Of a DNA stretch of 41,539 nt, positions 17,939 to 30,016 are shown in pieces (positions within the stretch are counted from its first letter, which is position 1; every line of letters starts with the position of its first letter). The notes under the pieces are model-generated. The model worked only from the letters and a program-made list of their open reading frames with translations, ran no database searches and was not told where the DNA came from. The position numbers and the translations under genes are program-made. The DNA is from Rhodanobacter sp. (GTDB lineage: Bacteria; Pseudomonadota; Gammaproteobacteria; Xanthomonadales; Rhodanobacteraceae), in contig DAIDKO010000101.1 of NCBI GenBank assembly GCA_027450005.1, positions 1-41,539 of the forward strand. The letters are read 5' to 3'.

Positions 17939-18891
17939 TGGCAACGAAACCCGAAACCCGCATCTCCAACCCCGCCGAGTTCGGCCGCGTCGCCGTGGTC
18001 ATGGGCGGCAGTTCGGCCGAGCGCGAGGTGTCGCTGGACTCCGGGCGCAACGTGCTGGCGGCGCTGAAGGCGCGCGGGGTGGACGCGCATGCCATCGACG
18101 GCATCCCGGCCTTGCTCGATGCATTGCGCGCCGGCCATTTCGCGCGCGTGTTCAACATCCTGCACGGCCAGCACGGCGGCGGTGAGGACGGCGTGCTGCA
18201 AGGCGCGCTGGAATCGCTGAAGGTGCCGTACACCGGTTCGGGCGTGCTGGGTTCCGCGCTGTCGATGGACAAGACGCGCTCCAAGCTGGTGTGGCAGTCG
18301 TTGGGGCTGCCCACGCCGAAGTTCGTGGCGCTGCCGCGCGGTTCCGACGTGCATGCCGCGGCGGCGCGGATCGGTTTTCCGTTGATCGTGAAGCCGGCCT
18401 GCGAAGGCTCCAGCGTGGGCGTTACCCGGGTGTTCGAGGCGTCCCAGCTGGACAGCGCGGTGGAGCTGGCGGCGAAGTATCCCGGCGATCTGTTGATGGA
18501 GACCCTGATCGAGGGCGACGAGCTTACCGTCGGCATCCTCGGCCGCGAGGTGCTGCCATCCATCCACATCGTGCCGAAGGGTGCGTTCTACGACTACAAC
18601 GCGAAGTACGTCGCCGAGGACACGCAGTACCTGTGCCCCGGGCTGCAGGGGGATGCCGAGAACGAGCTGCGCGCGCTGGCGCTGGAGGCGTTCGACGCAC
18701 TGGGCTGCGCCGGCTGGGGGCGCGTCGACGTGATGCGCGACCGCCAGGGCCGCAGCTGGCTGCTGGAGGTGAACACCGCGCCGGGCATGACCTCGCATTC
18801 GCTGGTGCCCAAGGCAGCACGGGTCGCTGGGGTCGACTACGAAGCATTGTGCTGGCGCGTGCTGGAAACCAGTTTTCGGGAGGGTGCATGA
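17938..18891 (+). CDS. ddl: D-alanine:D-alanine ligase
   Basis: Ddl makes the D-Ala-D-Ala dipeptide used by MurF. The 317-residue ATP-grasp enzyme has [14 protein letters not shown] near residue 20, [10 protein letters not shown] near 78, [10 protein letters not shown] near 150, and the metal-binding E-V-N-T-A-P-G-M-T near 280. The ATG at 17938 overlaps the murC stop (TGATG). A GTG three bases earlier is equally open. Its stop overlaps the ftsQ start (ATGA). The key region S-L-V-P-K-A-A near the C-terminus is intact. Confidence 0.95.
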   Translation: MATKPETRISNPAEFGRVAVVMGGSSAEREVSLDSGRNVLAALKARGVDAHAIDGIPALLDALRAGHFARVFNILHGQHGGGEDGVLQGALESLKVPYTGSGVLGSALSMDKTRSKLVWQSLGLPTPKFVALPRGSDVHAAAARIGFPLIVKPACEGSSVGVTRVFEASQLDSAVELAAKYPGDLLMETLIEGDELTVGILGREVLPSIHIVPKGAFYDYNAKYVAEDTQYLCPGLQGDAENELRALALEAFDALGCAGWGRVDVMRDRQGRSWLLEVNTAPGMTSHSLVPKAARVAGVDYEALCWRVLETSFREGA

Positions 18892-19628
18892 GGGCAGGCT
18901 CGCGCCCCGTCGCCTGGTGTCTGGCCGCTGCGTTGCTGGCGCTGCCCGTGGTGGGCGTGCTGAACGGCTGGTTCGCCGCCAACCGCTGGCCGGTGACCAA
19001 GCTCACCGTACAGGGCGAATTCAAACACGTGACAATGGCGGAACTGCGCGGCGCCGTGCTGCCGCGTCTGGGCAAGGGCTTCTTCGCCCTGAACCTTGAC
19101 GCCGTGCGCCAGGCCGTAGCCGCGCTGCCGTGGGTGGAGTCGGTGGAGGCACGCAAGCGCTGGCCCGACACACTGCAGCTACGCGTGACCGAGCGTCAGC
19201 CGTTCGCGCGCTGGAACGGTACGCAGCTGATCAGCCGGCAGGGCAAGGTGTTCGATGCGCCGCTCGACGCCACTGACGCCGCGGCGCTGCCGAGCCTGCA
19301 GGGGCCGGACGACCGCCTCGCCGAAGTGGTGAGCTTCTATGCCGACGTGCGTAAGGCTTTTGCCGCTGCCCACCTCGCGATCAAAGGCGTGGCGCTGACC
19401 GCGCGCGGCAGTTGGAGCGTCACCACCACGAACGGCGCGCGCATCGTGATCGGCGACCGCGACCTCGCCGGTCCACGGTTGCGCCGCTTCCTTGATGTCT
19501 ATCCGCAAATGATGGCCGGCCACGATCAGGGATTCGTCTACGCCGACCTGCGTTACACCAACGGTTTTGCAGTGCGCTGGCCGGATCCCGCGCCAGCCGC
19601 CAAGACTACAACTGTGCGCCGCTCGTGA
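18888..19628 (+). CDS. ftsQ: Cell division protein FtsQ
   Basis: A 246-residue bitopic divisome protein. Residues 8-28 are the membrane helix. Residues 35-105 form the POTRA domain ([10 protein letters not shown], ending [12 protein letters not shown]), followed by the beta domain with [10 protein letters not shown] near 100. FtsQ recruits FtsB and FtsL and restrains septal synthesis until assembly is complete. The start overlaps the ddl stop. ftsA begins 13 bases after its own stop, one of the few non-overlapping junctions in the cluster. Confidence 0.95.
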   Translation: MRAGSRPVAWCLAAALLALPVVGVLNGWFAANRWPVTKLTVQGEFKHVTMAELRGAVLPRLGKGFFALNLDAVRQAVAALPWVESVEARKRWPDTLQLRVTERQPFARWNGTQLISRQGKVFDAPLDATDAAALPSLQGPDDRLAEVVSFYADVRKAFAAAHLAIKGVALTARGSWSVTTTNGARIVIGDRDLAGPRLRRFLDVYPQMMAGHDQGFVYADLRYTNGFAVRWPDPAPAAKTTTVRRS

Positions 19629-19641
19629 GGACGCAATAAGC

Positions 19642-20877
19642 ATGAAGACGCGCAACGACAAGCAGCTGGTGGTCGGCCTCGACATCGGCACCTCGAAGGT
19701 GACCGCCATCGTCGGCGAGTACGAGCCGGGCGAGGAAATCACCGTCATCGGCATCGGCACACACGTCTCTCGCGGCATGCGCAAAGGCATGGTGGTGGAC
19801 ATCGAATCCACGGTGCATTCGATCCAGCGGGCGGTGGAAGAGGCTGAGCTGATGGCCGGCTGTGACATCCGCGCGGTCACAGCCTCCATCTCAGGCAGCC
19901 ACCTGGAGACGCGTAACTCGCACGGCAACGCGGCGATCCGCGAGCGCGAAGTGACGCCGGGCGATCTCGACCAGGTACTGGAGGCCGCCAGCGCGGTAGC
20001 GATCCCGGCTGACCGCAAGGTGCTCTACAAGGAGTCGCAGGAGTACCGCATCGACGGCCAGGACGGCATCCGCTCGCCGGTAGGCATGAGCGGCGTGCGC
20101 CTCGAGGCCAACGTGCACCTGGTCACCGGCGCGGCTGCGGCGGTGCAGAACATCACCAAGTCGATCCAGCGTTGTGGGCTGTCGGTGGACGAACTGGTGC
20201 CGTCGGCGCTGGCCAGCGCGCGCGCGGTGCTCACGCCGGACGAGCGTGAGCTGGGTGTCTGCCTGGTAGACATCGGCGCGGGTACCACCGACATCGCGAT
20301 CTACACCCAGGGCTCGATCCGCTACACGGCCTCGCTTCCGATCGGCGGCGACCAGATCACCGGCGACATCACTTACGCCGTGCAGACGCCGACCGCCCAC
20401 GCGGAGGAGATCAAGATCAAGTACGCCTGTGCACTGACCGCGCTGGCGCATGCCGACGAGACCATCCAGGTGCCAAGCGTGGGCGACCGTCCGCCCCGCC
20501 GGCTGGCACGGCAGGCGCTGGCCCAGAGCGTGCAGGCGCGCTACGAGGAAATCTTTGAAATGGTGCAGGACCGGTTGCGCAGCTCCGGCTACGACAGCTT
20601 GGTCGCCGCCGGCGTGGTGCTCACCGGTGGTGCCGCGCAGATGGAGGGCGCACTGGAGCTGGCCGAGGAGATCTTCCACAAGATGGTGCGACTCGGCGTA
20701 CCGCAGCAGATCACCGGTCTGGGCGAGGTCATCAGCAGTCCACTGCATGCCACCGGCGCGGGCCTGCTGCTGCACGGCGCGCGCCACAGCGCGCCGGTGC
20801 GCGGCGGCAGTACCTCGTTTGGCCAAGTCGGCGGCGTGGTCGGCCGGGCGATCGGCTGGTTCAAGAAAAACTTCTAG
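19642..20877 (+). CDS. ftsA: Cell division protein FtsA
   Basis: FtsA is the actin-like protein that tethers FtsZ to the inner membrane. The 411-residue protein has the phosphate-1 loop G-L-D-I-G-T-S-K-V near residues 12-20, the 1C domain inserted after about residue 85, I-G-A-G-T-T-D-I near 212, and T-G-G-A-A near 330. It ends in the amphipathic membrane-targeting helix (V-G-R-A-I-G-W-F-K-K-N-F). The ATG at 19642 follows ftsQ by 13 bases. The distance to ftsZ is 146 bases, wide for this cluster, so an extra ftsZ promoter in that gap is plausible but not demonstrated. Confidence 0.96.
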   Translation: MKTRNDKQLVVGLDIGTSKVTAIVGEYEPGEEITVIGIGTHVSRGMRKGMVVDIESTVHSIQRAVEEAELMAGCDIRAVTASISGSHLETRNSHGNAAIREREVTPGDLDQVLEAASAVAIPADRKVLYKESQEYRIDGQDGIRSPVGMSGVRLEANVHLVTGAAAAVQNITKSIQRCGLSVDELVPSALASARAVLTPDERELGVCLVDIGAGTTDIAIYTQGSIRYTASLPIGGDQITGDITYAVQTPTAHAEEIKIKYACALTALAHADETIQVPSVGDRPPRRLARQALAQSVQARYEEIFEMVQDRLRSSGYDSLVAAGVVLTGGAAQMEGALELAEEIFHKMVRLGVPQQITGLGEVISSPLHATGAGLLLHGARHSAPVRGGSTSFGQVGGVVGRAIGWFKKNF

Positions 20878-21023
20878 CCTGGCGCCGCGAAGCGCCCGGC
20901 CGGGAGCGAACGGGTTTGGCGGCGCAGGAGGCGCAGCCACGGGCGGCGGGACCGCAGCCCACCACCACGGTGCGACAGGAGTCGCCTCATGGTTACAACG
21001 ACAACAACTCTGGAGGACGGGAA

Positions 21024-22202
21024 ATGTTTGAATTGATCGAGAAACTCGCACCAAACGCAGTCATCAAGGTCATCGGCGTGGGCGGTGGCGGCGGAAACGC
21101 CGTGGCGCACATGATCAATGCCAACATCGAAGGCGTGGAGTTCATCGTCGCTAACACCGACGCGCAGGCGATGAGCAGCTGCAACTCGCGCACCCACCTG
21201 CAACTGGGTGCGAACGTCACCAAAGGCCTGGGCGCGGGCGCCAACCCCGAGGTCGGCCGCCAAGCCGCGCTGGAGGATCGTGAGCGCATCGAGGCGATGC
21301 TGGAAGGCGCCGACATGGTGTTCATCACCGCCGGCATGGGCGGTGGCACCGGTACCGGCGCGGCGCCGGTGGTGGCGCAGCTGGCCAAGGAGAAGGGGAT
21401 CCTCACGGTGGCGGTGGTCACCAAGCCGTTCCCGTTTGAAGGCCGCCGCCGCATGCAGGTAGCGCAGAAGGGTATCGAGGACCTGTCCCAGCACGTCGAC
21501 TCCCTGATCACCGTGCCGAACGAGAAGCTGATCAGTGTGCTGGGGCGCGAAGTCACCCTTGTCAACGCGTTCAAGGCTGCCAACAACGTGCTGCAGGGCG
21601 CGGTACAGGGCATCGCCGACTTGATCACGGCGCCAGGCCTGATCAACGTCGACTTTGCCGACGTGCGTACCGTGATGAGCGAGATGGGCCTCGCCATGAT
21701 GGGCACCGGCGTCGCCAGCGGCGACGATCGTGCGCAGGCCGCAGCCGAGCAGGCGATCAAGAACCCGCTGCTGGAGGACGTCAACCTGAATGGCGCTTGC
21801 GGCATCCTGGTCAACGTCACCGCCGGCCCCAACCTGACCATGCGCGAGTTTGACGAGATCGGTCGCGTCATCAACGATTTCGCCAGCGAAGACGCTACCG
21901 TGGTGATCGGCACCTCGCTCGACCCAGAGCTGAAGGACGAAGTCCGCGTCACCGTGGTCGCCACCGGTCTCAACCGCGCAAACTCCCGCCAGAGCGTGCG
22001 CGCCGTGGAAACCAAACAGGTGGAGATGCGCCAGCGTCCGCGTCCGGTGGTGCTGCGCACTGGCACCGGCAACGAAGTGGTGGACTACGCCCAGCCGGAA
22101 GCGGCGTACGGCGGCAATCCGCGCGCCGAGGCTCCGGCCCGTCAGGATAACGGCCTGGATTACCTGGACATTCCGGCTTTCCTGCGTCGTCAGGCGGACT
22201 GA
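21024..22202 (+). CDS. ftsZ: Cell division GTPase FtsZ
   Basis: FtsZ is the tubulin homologue that forms the division ring. The 392-residue protein has G-V-G-G-G-G-G-N-A near residues 18-26 and the tubulin signature G106-G-G-T-G-T-G-A. The synergy-loop acids are near residue 208 (V-N-V-D-F-A-D). A variable linker follows residue 320, and the C-terminal peptide L-D-I-P-A-F-L-R-R-Q binds FtsA and other partners. The ATG is preceded by GGAGG at 21012-21016. The frame is open 36 codons further up to a TTG, but those residues have no FtsZ similarity. FtsZ is the last gene of the contiguous cluster. Confidence 0.98.
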   Translation: MFELIEKLAPNAVIKVIGVGGGGGNAVAHMINANIEGVEFIVANTDAQAMSSCNSRTHLQLGANVTKGLGAGANPEVGRQAALEDRERIEAMLEGADMVFITAGMGGGTGTGAAPVVAQLAKEKGILTVAVVTKPFPFEGRRRMQVAQKGIEDLSQHVDSLITVPNEKLISVLGREVTLVNAFKAANNVLQGAVQGIADLITAPGLINVDFADVRTVMSEMGLAMMGTGVASGDDRAQAAAEQAIKNPLLEDVNLNGACGILVNVTAGPNLTMREFDEIGRVINDFASEDATVVIGTSLDPELKDEVRVTVVATGLNRANSRQSVRAVETKQVEMRQRPRPVVLRTGTGNEVVDYAQPEAAYGGNPRAEAPARQDNGLDYLDIPAFLRRQAD

Positions 22203-22570
22203 GCTGGACGGCGTCCGTATGGGCGTCGCTTATGCACGATCACGAGAAGTTGAACGAATAGCCTGCTGACTGGGTCAGAGCTGGAATGTGAAAATCGGGT
22301 GGCGGTCGCACGCCGCGTCGGCTGTCAGCGGATGTTGCAGTGGTGCGTTCGGTGACTGCAATCCCGTGACAATGCGATAAGGAAGCGCATGATGGGCTCC
22401 CGGGCAAATGTCCGTCGGCGGCCCATCCGTTGCCCCGGTGCCGGAATCCCGTCCCGGCCTGGGGCGGCGTGTCTCCATGGCGCATGTGGGCGCCTGGGCA
22501 TGTTCCGCGACGCGTGTCCCGGCGTCAAAACCCGGGGAAAACCAACCAGACTGTACGGTACGGTTTGCTA
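22203..22570. other. Spacer between ftsZ and the lpxC promoter
   Basis: About 370 bases with no gene I can support. Short frames on both strands have no family resemblance. No intrinsic terminator with a T-run is visible after ftsZ, so read-through into lpxC is possible. Near 22547 there is a tandem GTACGGTACGG just upstream of the lpxC promoter candidate. Confidence 0.5.
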
Positions 22571-22598
22571 TTGCAGCTAGTTAAAACTGTGTTAGCAT
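22571..22598 (+). promoter_or_regulatory. Candidate lpxC promoter
   Basis: TTGCAG (22571-22576) and TAGCAT (22593-22598) are separated by 16 bases, each matching four of six consensus bases. The spacer includes the AT-rich GTTAAAACTG, rare in this GC-rich DNA. It would place the transcript start about 35 bases before the lpxC ATG. Confidence 0.5.
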
Positions 22599-22639
22599 TC
22601 GGCACCGCATTGGCTGCTACTTGGCAGGTACCAACGACG

Positions 22640-23554
22640 ATGATCAAGCAGCGCACCCTGAAGAACATCATTCGCGCCACCGGCGTGGGCCTGCACACCG
22701 GCGACAAGGTGTACATGACGCTGCGACCGGCGGCGCCCAACACCGGCATCGTGTTCCGCCGCACCGACCTCAACCCGCCGGTGGATCTGCAGGCCCGCCA
22801 CGACAACGTGGGAGACACCCGTCTTTCCACCACGCTGGTGAATGGCGACGCGCGCGTCGCCACGGTCGAGCATCTGCTCTCGGCGATGGCCGGTCTCGGT
22901 ATCGACAACGCCTACGTCGACCTATCGGCGCCTGAGGTGCCGATTATGGACGGCAGCGCCGGTCCCTTCGTGTTCCTGTTGCAGTCCGCCGGCATCGAGG
23001 AGCAGAACGCCGCCAAGCGCTTTATCCGCATCAAGAAGCCGGTGAAGGTGCAGGAAGGCGACAAGTGGGCCAGCTTCGAGCCGTTCGACGGCTTCAAGGT
23101 AGGCTTCTCGATCGAGTTCAACCATCCGATCATCAGTAAGCGTACCTCGCGCGCCGAGATCGATTTCTCCACCACCTCGTTCGTGAAGGAAGTGAGCCGC
23201 GCGCGCACCTTCGGCTTCATGCGCGACATCGAGATGCTGCGCGAGCACAATCTTGCGCTCGGCGGTTCGATGGACAACGCCGTGGTGCTGGACGATTACC
23301 GCGTGCTCAACGAGGACGGCCTCCGTTATGAGGACGAGTTCGTCAAGCACAAGATCCTCGACGCGATCGGTGACCTCTACCTGTTGGGCCACAGCCTGGT
23401 TGGCGCGTACTACGCCCACAAGTCGGGCCACGAGCTCAACAACAAGCTGCTGCGCACCCTGATGGCCGACGCCACGGCGTGGGAAGAAGTCAGCTACCAG
23501 GACGACCCCGCCACCTCGCCGATCTCGTACGCACATCCTGCCCAAGCGATCTGA
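22640..23554 (+). CDS. lpxC: UDP-3-O-acyl-N-acetylglucosamine deacetylase
   Basis: LpxC is the zinc amidase catalysing the committed step of lipid A synthesis. The 304-residue protein carries the zinc ligands at the family positions: H78 in V-E-H-L, H237 and D241 in K-H-K-I-L-D, and the catalytic H264 in S-G-H-E-L-N-N. The N-terminus Q-R-T-L-K-N and G-V-G-L-H-T-G is typical. The ATG 22640 is fixed by homology, since the frame extends far upstream without similarity. In enterobacteria LpxC is controlled by FtsH proteolysis, and here regulation cannot be read. A strong terminator follows. Confidence 0.97.
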   Translation: MIKQRTLKNIIRATGVGLHTGDKVYMTLRPAAPNTGIVFRRTDLNPPVDLQARHDNVGDTRLSTTLVNGDARVATVEHLLSAMAGLGIDNAYVDLSAPEVPIMDGSAGPFVFLLQSAGIEEQNAAKRFIRIKKPVKVQEGDKWASFEPFDGFKVGFSIEFNHPIISKRTSRAEIDFSTTSFVKEVSRARTFGFMRDIEMLREHNLALGGSMDNAVVLDDYRVLNEDGLRYEDEFVKHKILDAIGDLYLLGHSLVGAYYAHKSGHELNNKLLRTLMADATAWEEVSYQDDPATSPISYAHPAQAI

Positions 23555-23574
23555 TCGCGCCTGCAGTTAGTCTG

Positions 23575-23606
23575 GCCGCCGCATCCCCCGGATGCGGCGG
23601 CTTTTT
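23575..23606 (+). terminator. Intrinsic terminator of lpxC
   Basis: A perfect 12-bp stem GCCGCCGCATCC (23575-23586) / GGATGCGGCGGC (23590-23601), a three-base CCC loop, and TTTTT immediately after. It starts 20 bases beyond the lpxC stop and closes the division and lipid A region. Confidence 0.93.
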
Positions 23607-23680
23607 GTTGGAGGTGCGGTGGCGACCCGCTCTGCCGCAGGTGTCAAGACGGCGCATGAAGGCCGCCGGTGGACGTGGCC

Positions 23681-24136
23681 TCAGCGCTGCTTTACGCCTT
23701 GCCCGGCCAGTGCGGCCAATCGACCGAACAGCTCCTGCAGCTCCGGATCGGTGGTTGCCGCGGCCGCCGCGCGCAGATGGCTGGCGGCCGCGGGCGTCAA
23801 CGTGCGCGTTGGCTCGGGCTGCAGTTCGATCTTCGGCAGCGGGCTTATCCTGATACCGATGCTATCGGCGCGGATCTCGAGGCTACGCGCGGTCGTGAGA
23901 ATCTGCGATTGCAGCAGCCGCAGCCGCGTGGCCCATGCCGGCGTGCTAGCGAGGAACAGCAGGCGACCACCACGCTGATTGGCGAAGCGCACCTCCTCGC
24001 GCAGTGGCAACGGCAAGGTCTGGCGCAGCGCGCGATCCAGCGCGTCCAGCGCGGCGGCCCGGCTGGCCAGGCTGGCGAAGGACCCGCAATGGCCAAGGGC
24101 TTGCGGGCCGCGGGAGCGGGTAGCAGCGCGAGACAT
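23681..24136 (-). CDS. dciA: DciA-like helicase loader (DUF721)
   Basis: A 151-residue DUF721 protein. DciA is the helicase operator that loads DnaB in bacteria lacking DnaC or DnaI. Visible family features are the helix [13 protein letters not shown] near residue 30, then [19 protein letters not shown] near 57. The T-P-A-W-A-T-R-L-R motif is the family hallmark. A disordered Pro/Ala-rich C-terminus follows. I chose ATG 24136; the frame runs further but without similarity. It is divergent from secA, and a dciA-secA neighbourhood is common in gammaproteobacteria. No DnaC-like gene is in the window. Confidence 0.83.
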   Translation of the reverse strand: MSRAATRSRGPQALGHCGSFASLASRAAALDALDRALRQTLPLPLREEVRFANQRGGRLLFLASTPAWATRLRLLQSQILTTARSLEIRADSIGIRISPLPKIELQPEPTRTLTPAAASHLRAAAAATTDPELQELFGRLAALAGQGVKQR

Positions 24137-24324
24137 GGCCGAAAGCTCCGAGGCAGAGTGACAGGGACATGATACCTGCCGCGCCCGCCGCCCTTGAATC
24201 CGCGTGCCGGTGCCGCAAAGCGGGTGCAGACGGCCGTGCTGGGTGCGGTCCGATCCCCTGTAGTAACATGCCTGTTTGGCCTGCGCCAACGCGCCGCCAT
24301 TTGTCCACGCCATTCGGAAGATCG

Positions 24325-27048
<2,724 letters not shown>

Positions 27049-27068
27049 TCGATCTGCACACGCACGAG

Positions 27069-27091
27069 CGCGGCCGGGAATGCCGGCCGTT
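27069..27091 (+). terminator. Intrinsic terminator of secA
   Basis: CGGCCGG (27069-27075) and CCGGCCG (27081-27087) pair around a five-base loop and are followed by TTTTCG. It begins 20 bases after the secA stop. Confidence 0.88.
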
Positions 27092-27114
27092 TTCGTTTGG
27101 TTCGGCGGGGTCGC

Positions 27115-27910
27115 TCAGTCGGCTCGCCGTGCCACGAACATCGCCGACTCCAGCCTGAAATCCAGCGTGTCCGGATCGACCTGGTAGTAGGCCAACACTT
27201 CGTCGGGCGCGTGCGCGAGCAACTGCCGGATCGCTGCTCCCAGCGCTACTGGCGTGCGCATGCGCGCGAGCCCGCTGGCGAAACCGATGTCGAGGCGCCA
27301 GTCGTGCTCCTCCTGCAGGGCGAAGCCGGTGACAGTGAGCGCGCCGCGCCACTCGGTGCGGCTGCAGTCGCGCACGTGCGAAGTGTCGTGCAGCAATTCG
27401 ATCGCCTGCAGATGGCCGTCCAGCAAGGCTGAGTGCGGCTCCTGCGGGACGACCACTTCGATAAAGCACAGCGTGCCATCGGGGCGAGTACGCGGGTGGC
27501 CTCCCGTAAGGCGGCTACCGGGTCGCTCCAGTGATGGGCGCTGTAGCAACTGGCAACAAGGGCGAACTTGCCGTCGGCGAACGGCAGCGTCTCGGCGCGC
27601 CCGTGTTGCGTGCGCAGCGAGGCCAGGCCTCGTTCCGTCGCAGCCCGTGCTACCACGTCGAGCATGTCGCGCGAGAGGGCATAGGCCAACGTTTCGCCGA
27701 CGTGTGGCGTCATTGCTAAACTGGCTTGGCCCGCGCCGCAGCCCACTCGAGTGCGATGGCGCCGCTGGCCACGCGGGCGGCAAGCTCGGCGAGCTGGGCC
27801 TGATCGCGGAACTGCGCAAGCACGGGACTGCTCAGGTAGGCCCGGGCCTGCGCTCCGAATTACCGTACAACGACGCCTTGGTGGTCGACCGCGATGGCTC
27901 CGGTGGGTAG
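27115..27910 (-). pseudogene. Broken SAM-dependent methyltransferase (class I, UbiE/MenG-like)
   Basis: Reading the minus strand, a class I methyltransferase can be followed through two frame changes. The N-terminal part (F-G-A-Q-A-R-A-Y-L-S-S-P-V-L) is preceded by TAA at 27862-27860, where the family has a short N-terminal tail. It continues to A-I-A-L-E. The frame then shifts near 27745-27750 into V-G-C-G-A-G-Q-A-S, the SAM loop, and runs through L-P-F-A-D-G and Y-S-A-H-H-W. It shifts again near 27478-27486 into D-G-T-L-C-F-I-E-V-V and on to the normal C-terminus, ending with TGA at 27117-27115. Each shift is repaired by one added base. No ATG is found at the expected start, which reads CTA. 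At least three lesions make a non-functional gene the simplest reading. It lies between secA and the apaH end of the surA operon. Confidence 0.85.
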
Positions 27911-27934
27911 GGAGCCGTCAACCTAGCACGCGGA

Positions 27935-28783
27935 TCAATCCGCGCCGGGTACGCGCTTACGATGCGGCTCGGCCGCGACGGCGATGTATAGCGGTTCCTC
28001 GCTGTCGAGACGCAGTGCGGTGAGCTGGCCGCCCCACACGCAGCCGGTGTCGATGGCGTACACGCCGAGGCCCGCAAAGCGCCCGAGTGCGGACCAGTGG
28101 CCGCAGACAATGCGTGTCTCGCGCCGACGCATGCCGGGCACCTCGAACCACGGGTACAGGCCAGGGCGCTGCGTTCCGGGTATGTCCTTCGCCTCGAAGT
28201 CGATGCGGCCATTGACGTCGCAGTAGCGCATGCGCGTGAGCAGGTTGATCGTGGCGCGCTGGCGGTCGAGGCCTTGCAGTCGATGGGACCAGCCGGCCGG
28301 GCGGTTGCCGAACAGGTTCTTGAGGATGCGCGGGTAGCGCGGGCTGGAAAGCTCGCGCTCCACCTCCTGCGCGGCTTTCTGCGCTTGGCGCAGCGTCCAG
28401 GCCGGGGCGAGGCCAGCGTGGATCATCACCCAGCCGAGTTGCTCGTCGTGGTGCAGCAGCTTCTGCGAACGCAGCCACTCGAACAGGATCGGCGCGTCGT
28501 CGGCGAACAGCACCTCGCGCAGCTCGGGGTTCACCTTGGCCTGAGCATCGGGCTTGCGCAGCGCGATCGCCAGCAGGCTCAGGTCGTGGTTGCCCAGAGT
28601 GACGACGCAACGTTCGCGCAGGCCGTGGATCAGCCGCAGCGTGGCCAGCGATTCGCCGCCACGGTTCACCAGGTCGCCGCAGAACCATAGCTTGTCGGCC
28701 GCCGGGTCGAAGCGCAGCTTGTCGAGCAACCGCTGCAATTCCGGGTAGCAGCCCTGCACGTCGCCGATTGCGTAAGTGGCCAT
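27935..28783 (-). CDS. apaH: Symmetrical diadenosine tetraphosphatase
   Basis: ApaH hydrolyses Ap4A to two ADP and can remove Np4 caps from RNA 5' ends. The 282-residue metallophosphoesterase shows its metal-binding motifs in order: G-D-V-Q-G-C near residue 7, G-D-L-V-N-R-G near 34, G-N-H-D near 63, and C-G-H-W-S-A-L-G near 222. The ATG at 28783 (M-A-T-Y-A-I-G-D) is fixed by homology; upstream codons in the frame belong to antisense of apaG. It is the last gene of the lptD-surA-pdxA-rsmA-apaG-apaH operon and starts 13 bases after apaG. Confidence 0.95.
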   Translation of the reverse strand: MATYAIGDVQGCYPELQRLLDKLRFDPAADKLWFCGDLVNRGGESLATLRLIHGLRERCVVTLGNHDLSLLAIALRKPDAQAKVNPELREVLFADDAPILFEWLRSQKLLHHDEQLGWVMIHAGLAPAWTLRQAQKAAQEVERELSSPRYPRILKNLFGNRPAGWSHRLQGLDRQRATINLLTRMRYCDVNGRIDFEAKDIPGTQRPGLYPWFEVPGMRRRETRIVCGHWSALGRFAGLGVYAIDTGCVWGGQLTALRLDSEEPLYIAVAAEPHRKRVPGAD

Positions 28784-28796
28784 CCTTGCGCCGCCG

Positions 28797-29180
28797 TCAG
28801 TGCAACGTGCGTGGAATGGCGAGCGTGAACGGTGGGATCGGGGCCTCGAAGCGGGTGCCGTCGTCGGCCAGCATCTCGTAGCTGCCACCCATGATGCCCA
28901 CCGGCGTCTCCAGCACGGCACCAGAGGTGTATTCATAGTCATCGCCGGGACGCATCCAGGGCTGCTCGCCCACCACGCCGTCGCCGCGCACTTCTTCCGT
29001 CTTGCCGTTGGCGTCGGTGATCACCCAGTGCCGCGCCATCAGCTGTGCCGGCACGCTGCCGGTATTGCGCAGGGTGATGGTGTAGGCAAACGCGTAGCGG
29101 TTGTCGTCGGGTCGGGACTGATCGGGGACGAAACGTGTGCAGACCTGCACGTCGATTGTGTAGGGATTGTTATCGCTCAT
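28797..29180 (-). CDS. apaG: ApaG protein
   Basis: A 127-residue single-domain protein with a fibronectin-III-like fold, usually paired with apaH. Family motifs visible are Y-A-F-A-Y-T-I-T-L-R-N near residue 28, A-R-H-W-V-I-T-D near 48, G-V-V-G-E-Q-P near 67 and the G-I-M-G-G-S-Y loop near 94. Its biochemical role is unsettled. Spacing is 38 bases from rsmA and 13 bases to apaH, consistent with one transcript. Confidence 0.95.
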   Translation of the reverse strand: MSDNNPYTIDVQVCTRFVPDQSRPDDNRYAFAYTITLRNTGSVPAQLMARHWVITDANGKTEEVRGDGVVGEQPWMRPGDDYEYTSGAVLETPVGIMGGSYEMLADDGTRFEAPIPPFTLAIPRTLH

Positions 29181-29218
29181 GCAGGGATTGTACGGAATGC
29201 GCAGCGCCGTGTGCGCGG

Positions 29219-30016
29219 TCAGCGCACGGCGAGCCGCTTCGCCAATCGCACGAAATCCCCGGGCGCGAGCGTTTCGGCGCGTGCCCTTGGGTCGACGTCG
29301 GCCTCGCGGATGGCATCCGCATCGAGCAGCTGCTTGAGCGCGTTGCCCAGCGTCTTGCGGCGCTGGCCGAAGGCGGCCTTCACCACGTCGTGCACGAGGG
29401 CCGGATCGGCGTCGTGGCGTTCGTGCGGCGCCAGCGGTATCACGCGGACCACGGTGGAATCCACCTTCGGCGGCGGCCGGAACGCCTCCGGTGGCACCTC
29501 GAACAGCGGCACTACGCGGCAGGCCAACTGCAGCATGACGGAGAGGCGGCCATATACCTTGCTGTCCGGTTCCGCGGCCATCCGGTCCACCACTTCCTTT
29601 TGCAGCATGAAGTGCATGTCTTCGATGGCGGAAGCGTACTCGACGCAGTGGAACAGGATCGGGCTGGAGATGTAGTAGGGCAGGTTGCCAGCGATGCGCA
29701 GGCGCTCCACGCCATGCCGATGCGCCAACGCGGCGAGGTCCACCTTGAGGACGTCGGCGTGGATTACCGCCAGTTCGCCCACATTGGCGGCGCGCTCTTT
29801 CAACGCGGGGATCAGGTCGGTGTCCAGTTCGATCGCGGTGAGCGACCGGGCGGCCGCCAACAGCGGCAGCGTGAGTGCGCCTTCGCCCGGACCGATCTCC
29901 ACCAGGAAATCGCTGGCGCGCGGCGCGATGGCGCGCACGATGTCGTCGATGTAGCGGCGGTCGTGCAGGAAGTGCTGGCCGAAGCTCTTCTTGGGGCGGG
30001 CGGGGGCGTGTTTCAT
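29219..30016 (-). CDS. rsmA: 16S rRNA (adenine1518/1519-N6)-dimethyltransferase
   Basis: RsmA (KsgA) dimethylates A1518 and A1519 in helix 45 of 16S rRNA, a late step of small-subunit maturation. The 265-residue protein has K-K-S-F-G-Q-H-F-L near residue 9, the SAM loop V-E-I-G-P-G-E-G-A-L-T near 39-49, and the catalytic N-L-P-Y-Y near 113. Loss of the gene in other bacteria gives kasugamycin resistance. The ATG overlaps the pdxA stop by four bases (ATGA). Confidence 0.97.
   Translation of the reverse strand: MKHAPARPKKSFGQHFLHDRRYIDDIVRAIAPRASDFLVEIGPGEGALTLPLLAAARSLTAIELDTDLIPALKERAANVGELAVIHADVLKVDLAALAHRHGVERLRIAGNLPYYISSPILFHCVEYASAIEDMHFMLQKEVVDRMAAEPDSKVYGRLSVMLQLACRVVPLFEVPPEAFRPPPKVDSTVVRVIPLAPHERHDADPALVHDVVKAAFGQRRKTLGNALKQLLDADAIREADVDPRARAETLAPGDFVRLAKRLAVR

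Noticed and set aside
23575-23606. Possible bidirectional terminator for the convergent lpxC and dciA
   Set aside because: Only the plus strand has a T-run; the minus strand lacks one, so I keep it as an lpxC terminator.
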